Below, piece by piece: positions 1-7,312 of a stretch of DNA of 29,979 nucleotides. The position numbers were made by a program, and so were the translations under genes. Position 1 is the stretch's first letter, and the number at the start of each line of letters is the position of its first letter. Below the pieces are notes generated by a model. The model was not told the DNA's origin and did no database searches. It saw nothing but the letters and a program-made list of their open reading frames with translations. Source of the stretch: Chloroflexota bacterium. GTDB lineage: Bacteria; Chloroflexota; Ktedonobacteria; Ktedonobacterales; Ktedonobacteraceae. The stretch spans positions 1 through 29,979 of the forward strand of contig CADDYT010000070.1 of the NCBI GenBank assembly GCA_902810755.1, in the 5' to 3' direction.

Positions 1-282
1 CCGGCAGGGCTGGCCGCCCCGGTGTGCTGTACCGCGAGTACGCCGCTGCTGGCCCTGTTGGGAGTGCCGCTCATTCTCGGGGTCTGGGCCGCCCCTTTCG
101 CCGCCCTGCTTTCCGCCATTTTGCTGGTCATCAGCCTGGTCGCGCTTCGCATCCGGGGTGTTCGCGCCGCCTGTATGCCTGAGGAACCCGGAGGAGGGAC
201 TTCCTGTGCTGTCGGCGAGGAGAAGGAACAGGGCAGCGCCGCGCCCGTCACTGGAAATTATGCGGAGAGGAGAAAGATATGA
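1..282 (+). CDS. MerF/MerT-like mercury transport protein, 3' part
   Basis: The frame is open from base 1, so the true start lies left of the window; 93 codons are visible. The visible part begins in a hydrophobic segment with a Cys-Cys pair (nt 25-30, context APVCCTASTPLL). A second membrane helix follows and ends at a basic RIRGVR stretch. Next come a single Cys (AACMPEE) and a hydrophilic tail. Two helices, a Cys pair at the first helix and a further Cys after the second are the plan of MerF/MerT mercuric-ion carriers, which pass Hg(II) inward between Cys residues. Position ahead of merE-like, merA and merB genes supports this. The stop overlaps the next start (ATGA at 279-282). The family assignment is by pattern and context only; a generic small membrane protein is possible. 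Confidence 0.55.
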   Translation, partial: PAGLAAPVCCTASTPLLALLGVPLILGVWAAPFAALLSAILLVISLVALRIRGVRAACMPEEPGGGTSCAVGEEKEQGSAAPVTGNYAERRKI

Positions 283-401
283 CCACGCTCGTTGCAGGGG
301 ACACATGGTTCGTCCTCCTGCCGATTCTCTGCTGCGGACTGCCACTGCTGCTCCTCCTGTTCGGGAGGCACAAAGGCGGTGGACCGAAAGACTGGCGTTA
401 A
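279..401 (+). CDS. 40-residue membrane peptide with Cys-Cys pair in the mer operon
   Basis: This short ORF begins at an ATG that overlaps the preceding stop (ATGA), with a purine-rich GGAGAGGAGAAAG ribosome site just upstream, so it looks translationally coupled. It encodes about 8 polar residues, then one hydrophobic helix (about residues 9-28) holding Cys18-Cys19 in the context PILCCGLP, then a basic and Gly-rich tail ending DWR. The vicinal Cys pair inside a membrane helix matches how Mer transporters bind Hg(II), so a role as a small mercury-binding or transport accessory is a reasonable inference. I do not recognise a named family. It is too short to be certain that it is expressed. Confidence 0.5.
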   Translation: MTTLVAGDTWFVLLPILCCGLPLLLLLFGRHKGGGPKDWR

Positions 402-506
402 GAAGAGACCCGTGCGGGCTGCGGTAGACGCGCAAGAACGGGCTGTAACTGCCGCGTATTGAAAGTTTGCAACCCTCAGGAAGAGGGAAAGAAAGGAACA
501 TGCTGT

Positions 507-833
507 ATGCGTCGCATTGGTGGCCTTGTCTTGACCGTGACGGGCTTTCTGGCCTGTCCCTGTCACCTGATTATTACTCTGCCGCTGCTGCTCTCCCTGC
601 TGGCCGGAACGGCCCTGGGCAGTTTTCTCAGCCGCAATCCGGGCCTCGTCTACGCCGGGGCGGCCATCTACTTCGTGGTGGCGCTGGCGCTGGGGGCCTG
701 GTTCTTGTTCGGCCCGCACCGTGAGAAACGGGAGAGGGAGGCGGCCTGTCCCACCTGCGCGCCGGTTGCATCTGACGAATACATGCAGAAACGGCCCCCC
801 ATGCCGGATGACCTGCCTGCAACAAGGAGATAA
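507..833 (+). CDS. merE: MerE-like mercury transporter
   Basis: 108 residues starting MRRIGG. The ATG at 507 is preferred because AAGG (493-496) lies about 10 nt upstream and the residues before it in the same frame are polar. The protein has two predicted helices. The first contains the CPCH motif (residues 17-20, [15 protein letters not shown]), followed by [12 protein letters not shown]. This closely follows the classic MerE pattern (TCPCHLP, LAGTTAGAF). MerE is an inner-membrane carrier for Hg(II) and methylmercury. The C-terminal tail is hydrophilic, with another Cys pair spaced CPTC. It is longer than Gram-negative MerE (about 78 residues) because of this tail. It lies 5 nt upstream of merA and is surely co-transcribed with it. 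Confidence 0.68.
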   Translation: MRRIGGLVLTVTGFLACPCHLIITLPLLLSLLAGTALGSFLSRNPGLVYAGAAIYFVVALALGAWFLFGPHREKREREAACPTCAPVASDEYMQKRPPMPDDLPATRR

Positions 834-838
834 CGCGT

Positions 839-2299
839 ATGTCAACCCACGAGTCCTATGACCTGGTGATTCTGGGTAGTGGCTCGACCGCTTTTGCCGC
901 GGCCCTGCACGCTGCCGAACTCGGCAAGAGCGCCGTCATGACTGAATTCCGCACGGTCGGCGGCACCTGCGCCAATCGGGGCTGCCTGCCCTCCAAGAAC
1001 CTGATCGAGGCGGCGCGCCTTGTTTACGATGCCGCCCATCCTCGCTATCCAGGCCTGTCCCCGGTGCGCATGCCCGTCAACTGGGCAGAGCTGGTGGCCC
1101 AGAAAGATGAAATCATCCGGGAGTACCGCGCCCACAAGTACGAAAGCCTGCTCGATGAGCCAGAGCGCATCCAGATCGTGTCCGGTCAGGCAAAACTTCT
1201 CTCCGATCACGAAGTCGAGGTGCAAAGCCCCGATGGCCCACGTCGCCTGCGTGGCTCACAGATTCTCATCGCGACCGGCTCACAGCCTGTCCTTCCTGCC
1301 GTGCCGGGCCTCTCGGATGTAGCGTATCTCACCAGTGACCTGTTGAGTTCCCCCGATGACCCCTGGGAGACAGAGTTGCGCGAGCAACCGCGCTCGCTGC
1401 TCATCCTTGGCGGGGGCTACATCGCCCTCGAACTGGGGCAGATGTTTGCGCGCTTTGGGACGGAGGTGACGCTTGTCACCCGAGGCAGGAGCATTCTCTC
1501 CGGCTACGAACCGGAAATCGTCGAGGCCCTGACCGAGATTCTCCAGGAGGACGGTATCCGCATTCTGACCGGAGCGCAGGTGCGCGGCGTGGAACGATCG
1601 GGAGAGGGGATCGCACTCTCCTTCCAGCGGCACGGCAGTCAGCAGAGACTCACCGCGCAGCGGCTCCTGGTGGCCACCGGGCGACGCCCCAATACGCAAG
1701 AGATCGGCCTGGAGCAAGCGGGCGTGGCACTCGATCAAGCGGGTGCCGTGCGCGTCGATCGCACGCTGCGCACCAGCGTCCCGCAAATCTGGGCCGCCGG
1801 GGATGTGATCGGACGCGAAACCGGGAGCCAGATGGCGACACCTGTAGGCGCACATGACGGTAAGATCGCTGCCCACAACGCCCTTTCGGGGGAGCCGCTG
1901 CGCGAGGTCGATCACCGCGTCATCCCGCGCACCATCTTCACCGACCCCCAGGTCGCTGTGGTGGGCCTGACCGACGAGGAAGCGGTAGCCGCCGGAATCT
2001 CATGCGACTGCAATACCATCCCCCTCTCGGTCGTACCGCGAGCCGGGGCCATCCGCGACACGCGCGGCGTAATCAAAATGGTGCTGGACGCTTCCACGCG
2101 GCGCGTGGTCGGGGTCTCGATGCTCGGGGTGAACGCCGGGGAAGTGATCCATGAGGCGGCGATGGCGCTGCGCTTCGGGGCCACTACCGAGGACTTCATC
2201 GACCTGATCCACGTCTACCCGACGATGGCCGAGGCGCTCAAGCTTGTCGCTCTCTCCTTTACGAAAGACGTGAACCGGCTCAGTTGCTGCGCCACTTGA
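839..2299 (+). CDS. merA: Mercuric reductase MerA
   Basis: 486 residues. The start is set by AAGGAGA at 824-830, 8 nt before the ATG. MerA is a cytoplasmic FAD enzyme that uses NADPH to reduce Hg(II) to volatile Hg(0). The FAD-binding motif GSGSTAFAA is near residue 13. The redox-active disulfide is Cys44/Cys49 in [14 protein letters not shown]. The NAD(P) motif [11 protein letters not shown] follows, then the second FAD motif IWAAGDV. The C-terminal vicinal cysteines that receive Hg(II) from solvent are Cys483-Cys484 (RLSCCAT), diagnostic for MerA against other disulfide reductases. The N-terminal heavy-metal-associated (NmerA) domain is absent, as in many short MerA proteins. It sits between merE-like and merB genes in one transcription unit. 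Confidence 0.96.
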   Translation: MSTHESYDLVILGSGSTAFAAALHAAELGKSAVMTEFRTVGGTCANRGCLPSKNLIEAARLVYDAAHPRYPGLSPVRMPVNWAELVAQKDEIIREYRAHKYESLLDEPERIQIVSGQAKLLSDHEVEVQSPDGPRRLRGSQILIATGSQPVLPAVPGLSDVAYLTSDLLSSPDDPWETELREQPRSLLILGGGYIALELGQMFARFGTEVTLVTRGRSILSGYEPEIVEALTEILQEDGIRILTGAQVRGVERSGEGIALSFQRHGSQQRLTAQRLLVATGRRPNTQEIGLEQAGVALDQAGAVRVDRTLRTSVPQIWAAGDVIGRETGSQMATPVGAHDGKIAAHNALSGEPLREVDHRVIPRTIFTDPQVAVVGLTDEEAVAAGISCDCNTIPLSVVPRAGAIRDTRGVIKMVLDASTRRVVGVSMLGVNAGEVIHEAAMALRFGATTEDFIDLIHVYPTMAEALKLVALSFTKDVNRLSCCAT

Positions 2300-2300
2300 G

Positions 2301-2325
2301 CTGACCCGGATGTTCAACCGGTCAG
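2301..2325 (+). other. Imperfect hairpin after merA
   Basis: CTGACC (2301-2306) pairs with GGTCAG (2320-2325), and GG (2308-2309) with CC (2318-2319), around a loop with one bulged base. A run of six G follows, not T, so it is not a classical terminator. It could slow exonucleases or attenuate between merA and merB. Confidence 0.25.
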
Positions 2326-2454
2326 GGGGGCGCGCCTCCCATGTCGGGGAGCTGCGACCTGGATGGGCAGCGCGTTCATCCATAACCCACGGACAGAGGC
2401 ATGTCTTCCGGAACCATCAGGCACCCGGGCCAAAGGAACAGAAAGGAAACAGAC

Positions 2455-3099
2455 ATGAGTCTCTCAGAAACACGTAGAGATTCTCTCGCCCTGGCCATTG
2501 CGAACAGCGGGATCTCGGAGCGGACGGCCTACTTCCTGCCGCTCATGCGACTGCTTACCGATGGCGCTCCCGTCTCCGGCGAGCAACTGGCGGCGGCAAT
2601 CAATCGGCCAGTTGCTGAAGTGACTGAGGCGCTGCGCCAGTTTGAGGAGATCGTTTATGATGAGGAAGGCCGCATCGTGGGTGCGGGACTCTCCCTGCTG
2701 CCAACGCCGTATCACTTTGAGATCAATGGGCATCTCCTCTACACCTGGTGCGCCCTCGATACCCTGCTCTTCCCGCTGTGGCTCGGAAGCCCGGCACAGG
2801 TCTCCTCTACGTGTCCTGTGACCGGGCAGCCAATTCACCTGCGCGTCTCGCCAGAGCGTCTGGAGTCCTTTGACCCCGGCTCTCTCGTGCTGTCGCTCCT
2901 CATTCAGGAAGAGTTAGCGACCTGCTGCAACATCCGCGACGCCTTTTGCGCCTATAGTCAGTTCTTCGCTTCACGGCAGGCGGCTTCAGCCTGGCAGGTT
3001 TCGCACCCTGACGGTCATCTGCTTCCCATCGAGGAGGCTTTCACCCTCGGGCAAACGCTGGCCCGGTTGACTATGCAGCGGCTTCAGGAGGAAAGATGA
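2455..3099 (+). CDS. merB: Alkylmercury lyase MerB
   Basis: 214 residues. The ATG at 2455 follows AAAGGAAAC at a good distance, and an in-frame upstream ATG at 2401 lacks such a site. MerB protonolyses C-Hg bonds of organomercurials, giving Hg(II) for MerA. The N-terminal winged-helix-like part (about 20-75) is followed by the catalytic core. The lyase residues are visible: Cys99 and Asp102 in LYTWCALDTLLFP (equivalent to E. coli Cys96 and Asp99), structural Cys120 in SSTC, and Cys165 in AFCAYSQFFAS (equivalent to Cys159). Length matches the family (about 212). It lies 155 nt after merA in the same direction. An additional Cys pair at 157-158 (TCCN) is present. Confidence 0.94.
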   Translation: MSLSETRRDSLALAIANSGISERTAYFLPLMRLLTDGAPVSGEQLAAAINRPVAEVTEALRQFEEIVYDEEGRIVGAGLSLLPTPYHFEINGHLLYTWCALDTLLFPLWLGSPAQVSSTCPVTGQPIHLRVSPERLESFDPGSLVLSLLIQEELATCCNIRDAFCAYSQFFASRQAASAWQVSHPDGHLLPIEEAFTLGQTLARLTMQRLQEER

Positions 3100-3233
3100 G
3101 CGTGCGCGCCTGGCGCGGTGTCCCTGACAGAGAGGGAAAGAGCAAGACACAGCGCGTGTGAGCGATCAGCACTTCCCTCGGTACTTGATCGGGGCATCTC
3201 GCTGCTGGCCGCGAAGAAAGAAAGGAGACCCCT

Positions 3234-3914
3234 ATGGCCCATTCATTACCATCGGCATTGCGCAAACGACCTCGCGCGACGGGAGGAGCAACGTCTGCGC
3301 AACCGCGAAAGCCGGGCGCGTCGCGCTCCGCACGGCGTTTTCGGCGCCGCAGACTGTTCGCGCGCATTGCCGTACTGGCTGTGACACTCGCACTCCTGAC
3401 GGGGATCATTGCCGTGGTACGGGCCGCGAGCCTCAGTACCCCTTCGAGTAGTACGGCAGCTACGACTACTGATCCTTCGATAGGGCAATCGCAAAGCGCG
3501 CCTGACTTCACCCTGCCCCTGCTTTCTGGAACGACATTCCACCTCGCCTCACAACAGGGACATGTGGTAGTGCTGTATTTTATGTCGCCCACCTGCGCTA
3601 CCTGCGCGCAGGGCAGCCGCAACCTGGCACAGGCAGCTCAGTCCATCAGAACAGAGGGGGCCGAGGTGCTGGCGATTGATGTGAACCCGGGTGACCGCCC
3701 CGCCGACCTCGAAACCTTCGTCCAGTCGGACGGCATCCCGGCCTCGGCTCCCATGCAATGGGGCATTGATACCGGCGACGCGATTGCCAGCGCCTACAAC
3801 GTGCAGACCCTGGAGACTACGGTAGTCATCGATACACACGGGCAGGTGGCTTACCGCAGCGATGGCTCCATCCCGCCCGAGCAACTGGTACAGATTGTGA
3901 GGAACCTGGCGTGA
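3234..3914 (+). CDS. Membrane-anchored TlpA/redoxin-like thiol-disulfide protein
   Basis: 226 residues, with AAAGGAG upstream of the ATG. A strongly basic N-terminus (about 1-40) precedes one membrane helix (about 41-63), a Ser/Thr-rich linker, and an extracytoplasmic thioredoxin-fold domain. APDFTLP is the typical AhpC/TlpA entry strand. The redox motif is Cys121-Ala-Thr-Cys124 (SPTCATCAQGS). Oddly, where this family normally has the cis-proline before the beta strand (usual PTT followed by ID), the sequence reads LETTVVID, with Glu194 in its place. The protein would exchange disulfides outside the membrane, and its gene overlaps that of a CcdA-like carrier that could supply electrons. In a mer operon it may keep transporter or surface Cys reduced, or act on Hg-thiol adducts; this is inference. 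Confidence 0.86.
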   Translation: MAHSLPSALRKRPRATGGATSAQPRKPGASRSARRFRRRRLFARIAVLAVTLALLTGIIAVVRAASLSTPSSSTAATTTDPSIGQSQSAPDFTLPLLSGTTFHLASQQGHVVVLYFMSPTCATCAQGSRNLAQAAQSIRTEGAEVLAIDVNPGDRPADLETFVQSDGIPASAPMQWGIDTGDAIASAYNVQTLETTVVIDTHGQVAYRSDGSIPPEQLVQIVRNLA

Positions 3915-4711
3915 GTCTGAGTACGATCGTGATGGGCCTGCTGGCTGGCCACGCCCTGGTGGGCGTTTCTGAACCCACCGGCGTGCCGCTGAGCCTGGCG
4001 TTTGGCGCGGGCGTGCTGTCCACCCTCAACCCCTGCGGCTTCGCCTTGCTGCCGGCCTACGTCTCCTACGCAGTTAAGCAGCAGGTGGCCGCCTCCGACC
4101 ATCAGTCGCGTGGCTGGCAGCGCCTGTTGCGCGGAGGCCTGCTGGGGCTCCCTCTGGCAGCAGGTTTTCTGCTGGTCTTCCTCGTCGCAGGGGGCGTACT
4201 CGCCCTCGGCGGTCGCTTGCTGGTGCATCTTTTCCCCTGGTTCGCTATTCTCGTTGGCGCAGGGTTAGTCCTTCTGGGGGTCTGGACGCTGTTCACCGGA
4301 CGGACACCGGGGATTCCGGGGCCTGGGTCGGTGTCGGCGAAGCTGAGTACATCGAGGCCCGGCGGATGCGCCTCATCCGAGACACCGCCGCATGCGCTGC
4401 GTGCCGCGTGGATCTTCGGGTTAGGATATGGCCTCTCCTCGCTGGGGTGTACGCTGCCTGTCTTCCTGCTCGTGGTTGGAACGACGATCACCGCAGGCGG
4501 CATCGGGAGCGCGGCGCTGGTACTCTTGAGCTACGCGGCGGGCATGACCCTGGTGCTGTTGGCCGTGACCCTGGCCGCGACCGAACTGTCCGACTTACTG
4601 CGTTCCGCCATCTTTCCCCTCTTGCGCTGGGTGCTGCCGCTTTCCTCGCTGCTCTTGATCGCCGCCGGCCTCTACATCGTGGTCTATCAGTTGCGTGCCG
4701 GGCTGTGGTAG
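3911..4711 (+). CDS. CcdA/DsbD-type membrane electron carrier
   Basis: 266 residues from a GTG start that overlaps the preceding stop (GTGA, 3911-3914), implying coupled translation with the TlpA-like protein. Six or more hydrophobic helices are visible. The two conserved Cys-Pro sites of the CcdA/DsbD transmembrane family are present: Cys42 in STLNPCGFALLPAY and Cys180 in SSLGCTLPVFLLVV. These form the intramembrane disulfide that carries electrons from cytoplasmic thioredoxin to an extracytoplasmic partner. A cytoplasmic or outer loop (about 130-165) has an extra Cys153. CcdA proteins usually serve cytochrome c maturation, but no cytochrome genes are near; the neighbours are all mercury genes. 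The partner is almost certainly the upstream TlpA-like protein. Confidence 0.87.
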   Translation: MSLSTIVMGLLAGHALVGVSEPTGVPLSLAFGAGVLSTLNPCGFALLPAYVSYAVKQQVAASDHQSRGWQRLLRGGLLGLPLAAGFLLVFLVAGGVLALGGRLLVHLFPWFAILVGAGLVLLGVWTLFTGRTPGIPGPGSVSAKLSTSRPGGCASSETPPHALRAAWIFGLGYGLSSLGCTLPVFLLVVGTTITAGGIGSAALVLLSYAAGMTLVLLAVTLAATELSDLLRSAIFPLLRWVLPLSSLLLIAAGLYIVVYQLRAGLW

Positions 4712-4721
4712 GAGGCAGAGC

Positions 4722-4817
4722 ATGAGCAGACACGCAGATGATCCTGCGACACGTGCCAGGCTATGCCCCGCTTCACACTCAAAAAGAATCTTCTTCTCAA
4801 TGGGTCTTGATCTGTGA
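4722..4817 (+). CDS. Possible 31-residue ORF, perhaps a truncated gene start
   Basis: A strong GGAGG (4711-4715) directly follows the CcdA-like stop and lies 6 nt before this ATG. The encoded peptide, beginning MSRHADDPATRARL, is 31 residues and resembles nothing I recognise. Its end overlaps the candidate promoter of the next unit. It may be the 5' stub of a gene lost in the rearrangement that placed the second mer unit here. Expression is unproven. Confidence 0.25.
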   Translation: MSRHADDPATRARLCPASHSKRIFFSMGLDL

Positions 4818-4836
4818 GGGCGTATTCTGGTAGATT
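4807..4836 (+). promoter_or_regulatory. Candidate sigma-70-type promoter of the second mer unit
   Basis: TTGATC (4807-4812), 18 nt, then TAGATT (4831-4836), each 4 of 6 to consensus. The case rests mainly on position: the palindrome at 4837 starts right after the -10 box, where a repressor would block initiation. The leader to the next start is about 200 nt. Confidence 0.4.
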
Positions 4837-4864
4837 CAATATATCCGTATATGTGGATATATTG
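4837..4864. promoter_or_regulatory. 10-bp inverted repeat, ArsR/SmtB-like operator
   Basis: CAATATATCC (4837-4846) and GGATATATTG (4855-4864) are perfect reverse complements separated by GTATATGT. AT-rich palindromes of this kind are typical binding sites of ArsR/SmtB-family metal repressors, which control mer genes in some Gram-positive bacteria. It overlaps the expected transcription start of the truncated-merA unit. No arsR or merR gene is in the window, so the regulator would be encoded elsewhere. Confidence 0.55.
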
Positions 4865-5046
4865 CAGAGCCAGAAGCCGCTCGAACAGATGGAAGGCAAC
4901 AGCATTGAGGATATTTATGCTCTGTCCTGAGGGTCTCCCGGAAGGAGTGAGACCTTCCTCTGGTGAAGCACCGAAGCTGCCGAGCAACAATGGGATGAAC
5001 CGCTTGCAAAGCAGAGGTGAAATGATATGTGAGAAGGAGAACACCG

Positions 5047-5643
5047 ATGGGAAATATCCCTCGTCAGAAGAACCTGGCGCAAACAGCACCGGGGCAGGAA
5101 GGTCAGCAATGGGGCGACCATTCCGACCAGGTGATTCTGGGCAGCGGCTCGACGGCCTTTGCCGCCGCTGTGCGCGCCACAGAACTGAGCAAGAGCGTGG
5201 TGATGACCGAAGATCGAACGCTGGGAGGAACCTGCCTCAATCGGGGCTGCGTTCCCTCCAAGAACCTGATCGGGGCCGCTCAGCTCGTCTATGACTCATC
5301 CCACCCGCGCTATCCCGGCTTACAGTCCGCGCCCATGACCTTCAATATGCCCGAACTGATCGAGCAGAAGGACGAATTGATCCGCACGTACCGCCAGCAG
5401 CACTATGCCAGCCTGCTGGCCCGCGATGGCATGCCTGGCCTCCACGTGGTCTACGGTCACGCCACACTGGTAGACCCCCATACGGTCGAAGTGAGGGCCA
5501 GTGATGGCTCCCTGCACCACTTGAGAGGTGAGCAGATACTCATTGCCACCGGCTCCTCACCGTTTCTTCCAGACATTACCGGGCTGGCCGAGACCCCCTA
5601 TCTCACCAGCGACCTGCTGAGCAGCAGAGAGAGGTGCTTATGA
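5047..5643 (+). pseudogene. Truncated second mercuric reductase (N-terminal part)
   Basis: 198 residues from the ATG at 5047, with AAGGAGA (5034-5040) 6 nt upstream. After a 27-residue polar lead it matches the intact MerA of this window closely: [19 protein letters not shown], then the redox disulfide Cys63/Cys68 in GGTCLNRGCVPSKN, then YPGL and the shared YLTSDLLSS. The match ends exactly there and the frame reads RERCL then stop. The NAD(P) domain, dimer interface and C-terminal Cys pair are all missing, so it cannot be a working reductase. The intact ribosome site and promoter suggest it may still be translated. Its stop overlaps the start of the following flavoprotein (ATGA), so its translation may feed that gene. 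Confidence 0.87.
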
Positions 5644-6992
5644 CAACGATGCTGGATCTCGTGGTGCTGGGAACGGGTGCAGCCGCCCAGAGCGTTGCCT
5701 ATCCCTGTCGTGCGGCGGGATGGAGCGTGGGCGTCGTGGATTGCCTGCCGTTCGGGGGAACCTGTGCGCTGCGTGGCTGCGACCCCAAGAAGGTCCTGGT
5801 CGGGGTGGCTGACCTGGTGGCCTGGAGCCGGCGCATGCAGGGCAAGGGAGTCTCGGCGCCGGCTCTCTCCATCACCTGGCCGGAGATGATACGCTTCAAA
5901 GGCACCTTCACCGACCCGGTGCCAGAGCAGACCGAACACAGCTTCGCCCAGGCGGGGATTCACATGTGGCACGGGCAGGCCCGCTTCGTGGGTCGCAGCA
6001 GCGTCCAGGTCGGTGAAGAAATCCTGCAAGCTCGCCATGTTGTCATCGCCACCGGGGCGCGTCCAGCCACGCTGGGCATACCAGGAGAGGAACTGCTGAC
6101 GACGAGTACGCAGTTTCTGGACCTGCAAGAACTGCCGCCTCGCATCGTCTTCGTCGGTGGGGGCTATATCGCTTTCGAGTTCACCCATATCGCCGCCCGC
6201 GTCGGAGCCCAGGTTCATGTCCTCCAGCGGGGAAGCCATCCCCTCGAAAAGTTTGACCCCGACCTGGTCGCTCTCCTCGTGCAGGCCACCCGCGATCTGG
6301 GCGTCGAGGTGCAGACGAACACGACAGTGACGGCCATCGAGCGAGAGGGCGACCACCTGCTGGTGCATGCACGCAAGGGGGAGCAGGAGAGTACCATCGA
6401 GGCGGATCTGGTCGTGCATGCCGCCGGGCGTGTGCCGGACATCGACGACCTGGATCTAGAGGTGGCGGGCGTGGCACGTCAGAAGCACGGCGTCTCCGTC
6501 AACGACTACCTGCAAAGCGTGACCAACCCGGCCATCTATGCCGCAGGAGACGCGGTGGCCAGTGGGGGCTTTCCCCTGACGCCGGTAGCCAGTATGCAGG
6601 GGGAGATCGTGGCAAAAAACCTGCTGCAAGGCAATCATGACAGGCCGGACTATACAGGCATCCCGAGCGTCGTTTTCACGATTCCGCCCCTGGCTCGCGT
6701 CGGTCTCCTGGAGGAGACAGCACGGGTACAGGGCTTACATTTCGTCACACACTATGAGAACACATCGGACTGGTACTCCTCGCGGCGCGTGGCCCTCTCG
6801 CATACCGGCTTCAAGGTGCTGGTTGAGGAGGGTACCGAGCGCATCCTGGGGGCGCACCTGCTGGGTCTGCATGCCGAAGAGGTCATTAACCTCTTCGCGC
6901 TGGCAATACGCAGGAACTTGCCTGCCAGCGACCTCAAGCAGATGGTCTACGCTTATCCTACCAGTTCTTCGGATGTAAGCTCTATGCTCTGA
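5640..6992 (+). CDS. Glutathione-reductase-like FAD/NAD(P) disulfide oxidoreductase
   Basis: 450 residues from the ATG at 5640, with AGAGAGG upstream and overlap with the preceding stop. The FAD motif is GTGAAAQS (residues 11-18). The active-site disulfide is Cys42/Cys47 in FGGTCALRGCDPKK, a variant of GGTCxxxGCxPxK. NAD(P) binding is at FVGGGYIAFEF, and the second FAD motif is IYAAGDAVAS. At the C-terminus the catalytic His-Glu motif of classic reductases (HPTxxE) is replaced by YAYPTSSSDVSSML, and there is no Cys pair, so it is not MerA. It belongs to a less-studied group of pyridine nucleotide-disulfide oxidoreductases. The substrate is unknown; a low-molecular-weight thiol reductase supporting mercury resistance is plausible from context. 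Confidence 0.86.
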   Translation: MTTMLDLVVLGTGAAAQSVAYPCRAAGWSVGVVDCLPFGGTCALRGCDPKKVLVGVADLVAWSRRMQGKGVSAPALSITWPEMIRFKGTFTDPVPEQTEHSFAQAGIHMWHGQARFVGRSSVQVGEEILQARHVVIATGARPATLGIPGEELLTTSTQFLDLQELPPRIVFVGGGYIAFEFTHIAARVGAQVHVLQRGSHPLEKFDPDLVALLVQATRDLGVEVQTNTTVTAIEREGDHLLVHARKGEQESTIEADLVVHAAGRVPDIDDLDLEVAGVARQKHGVSVNDYLQSVTNPAIYAAGDAVASGGFPLTPVASMQGEIVAKNLLQGNHDRPDYTGIPSVVFTIPPLARVGLLEETARVQGLHFVTHYENTSDWYSSRRVALSHTGFKVLVEEGTERILGAHLLGLHAEEVINLFALAIRRNLPASDLKQMVYAYPTSSSDVSSML

Positions 6993-7182
6993 TCTGTCCC
7001 TGGTCGTTGATGAAGGACTGACACCTCTGCTTGGTTTTAGTGCGCCCGATAGCGCCTATCCGCTCGTGACGCATCTGCGCGGCTTCGCTGCTCACTTTGT
7101 CTATGGGCTGAGCACAGCCGGTGCCGCAGAAGGTCTTCTTTTCCTGGGACGCAATGGTGGCCCAACTGGCGATTACCCATAA
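6979..7182 (+). pseudogene. C-terminal fragment of a small membrane protein
   Basis: An open frame with no credible start codon follows the flavoprotein gene. It encodes SDLSLVVDEGLTPLLGF, then SAYPLVTHLRGFAAHFVYGL, then a hydrophobic end. The spacing of DEGLTP, YPLxTHxRG and HxVYGL recalls an uncharacterised small bacterial membrane family, from memory only. It lacks a start and upstream helices, so I read it as a leftover of a gene cut by rearrangement. The next 130 bases (7183-7312) hold nothing I can support. Confidence 0.4.
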
Positions 7183-7312
7183 GTGAAAGAAGAGAAAGCG
7201 AAGGGATGAGTGCAGGCAAAGGAGAGGGTAGCAGCAGTGGTAAAGACAAAGCTGATACCGGCTAAGAGCAGATAGAGGCCATCGCGGTCGGTGGCCAGAC
7301 CCAACTTGCCGC

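Noticed and set aside
3096..3161. 21-codon ORF overlapping the merB stop with AGGAGG upstream
   Set aside because: Only 21 residues, very basic, no motif; the ribosome site could be chance in merB's last codons.
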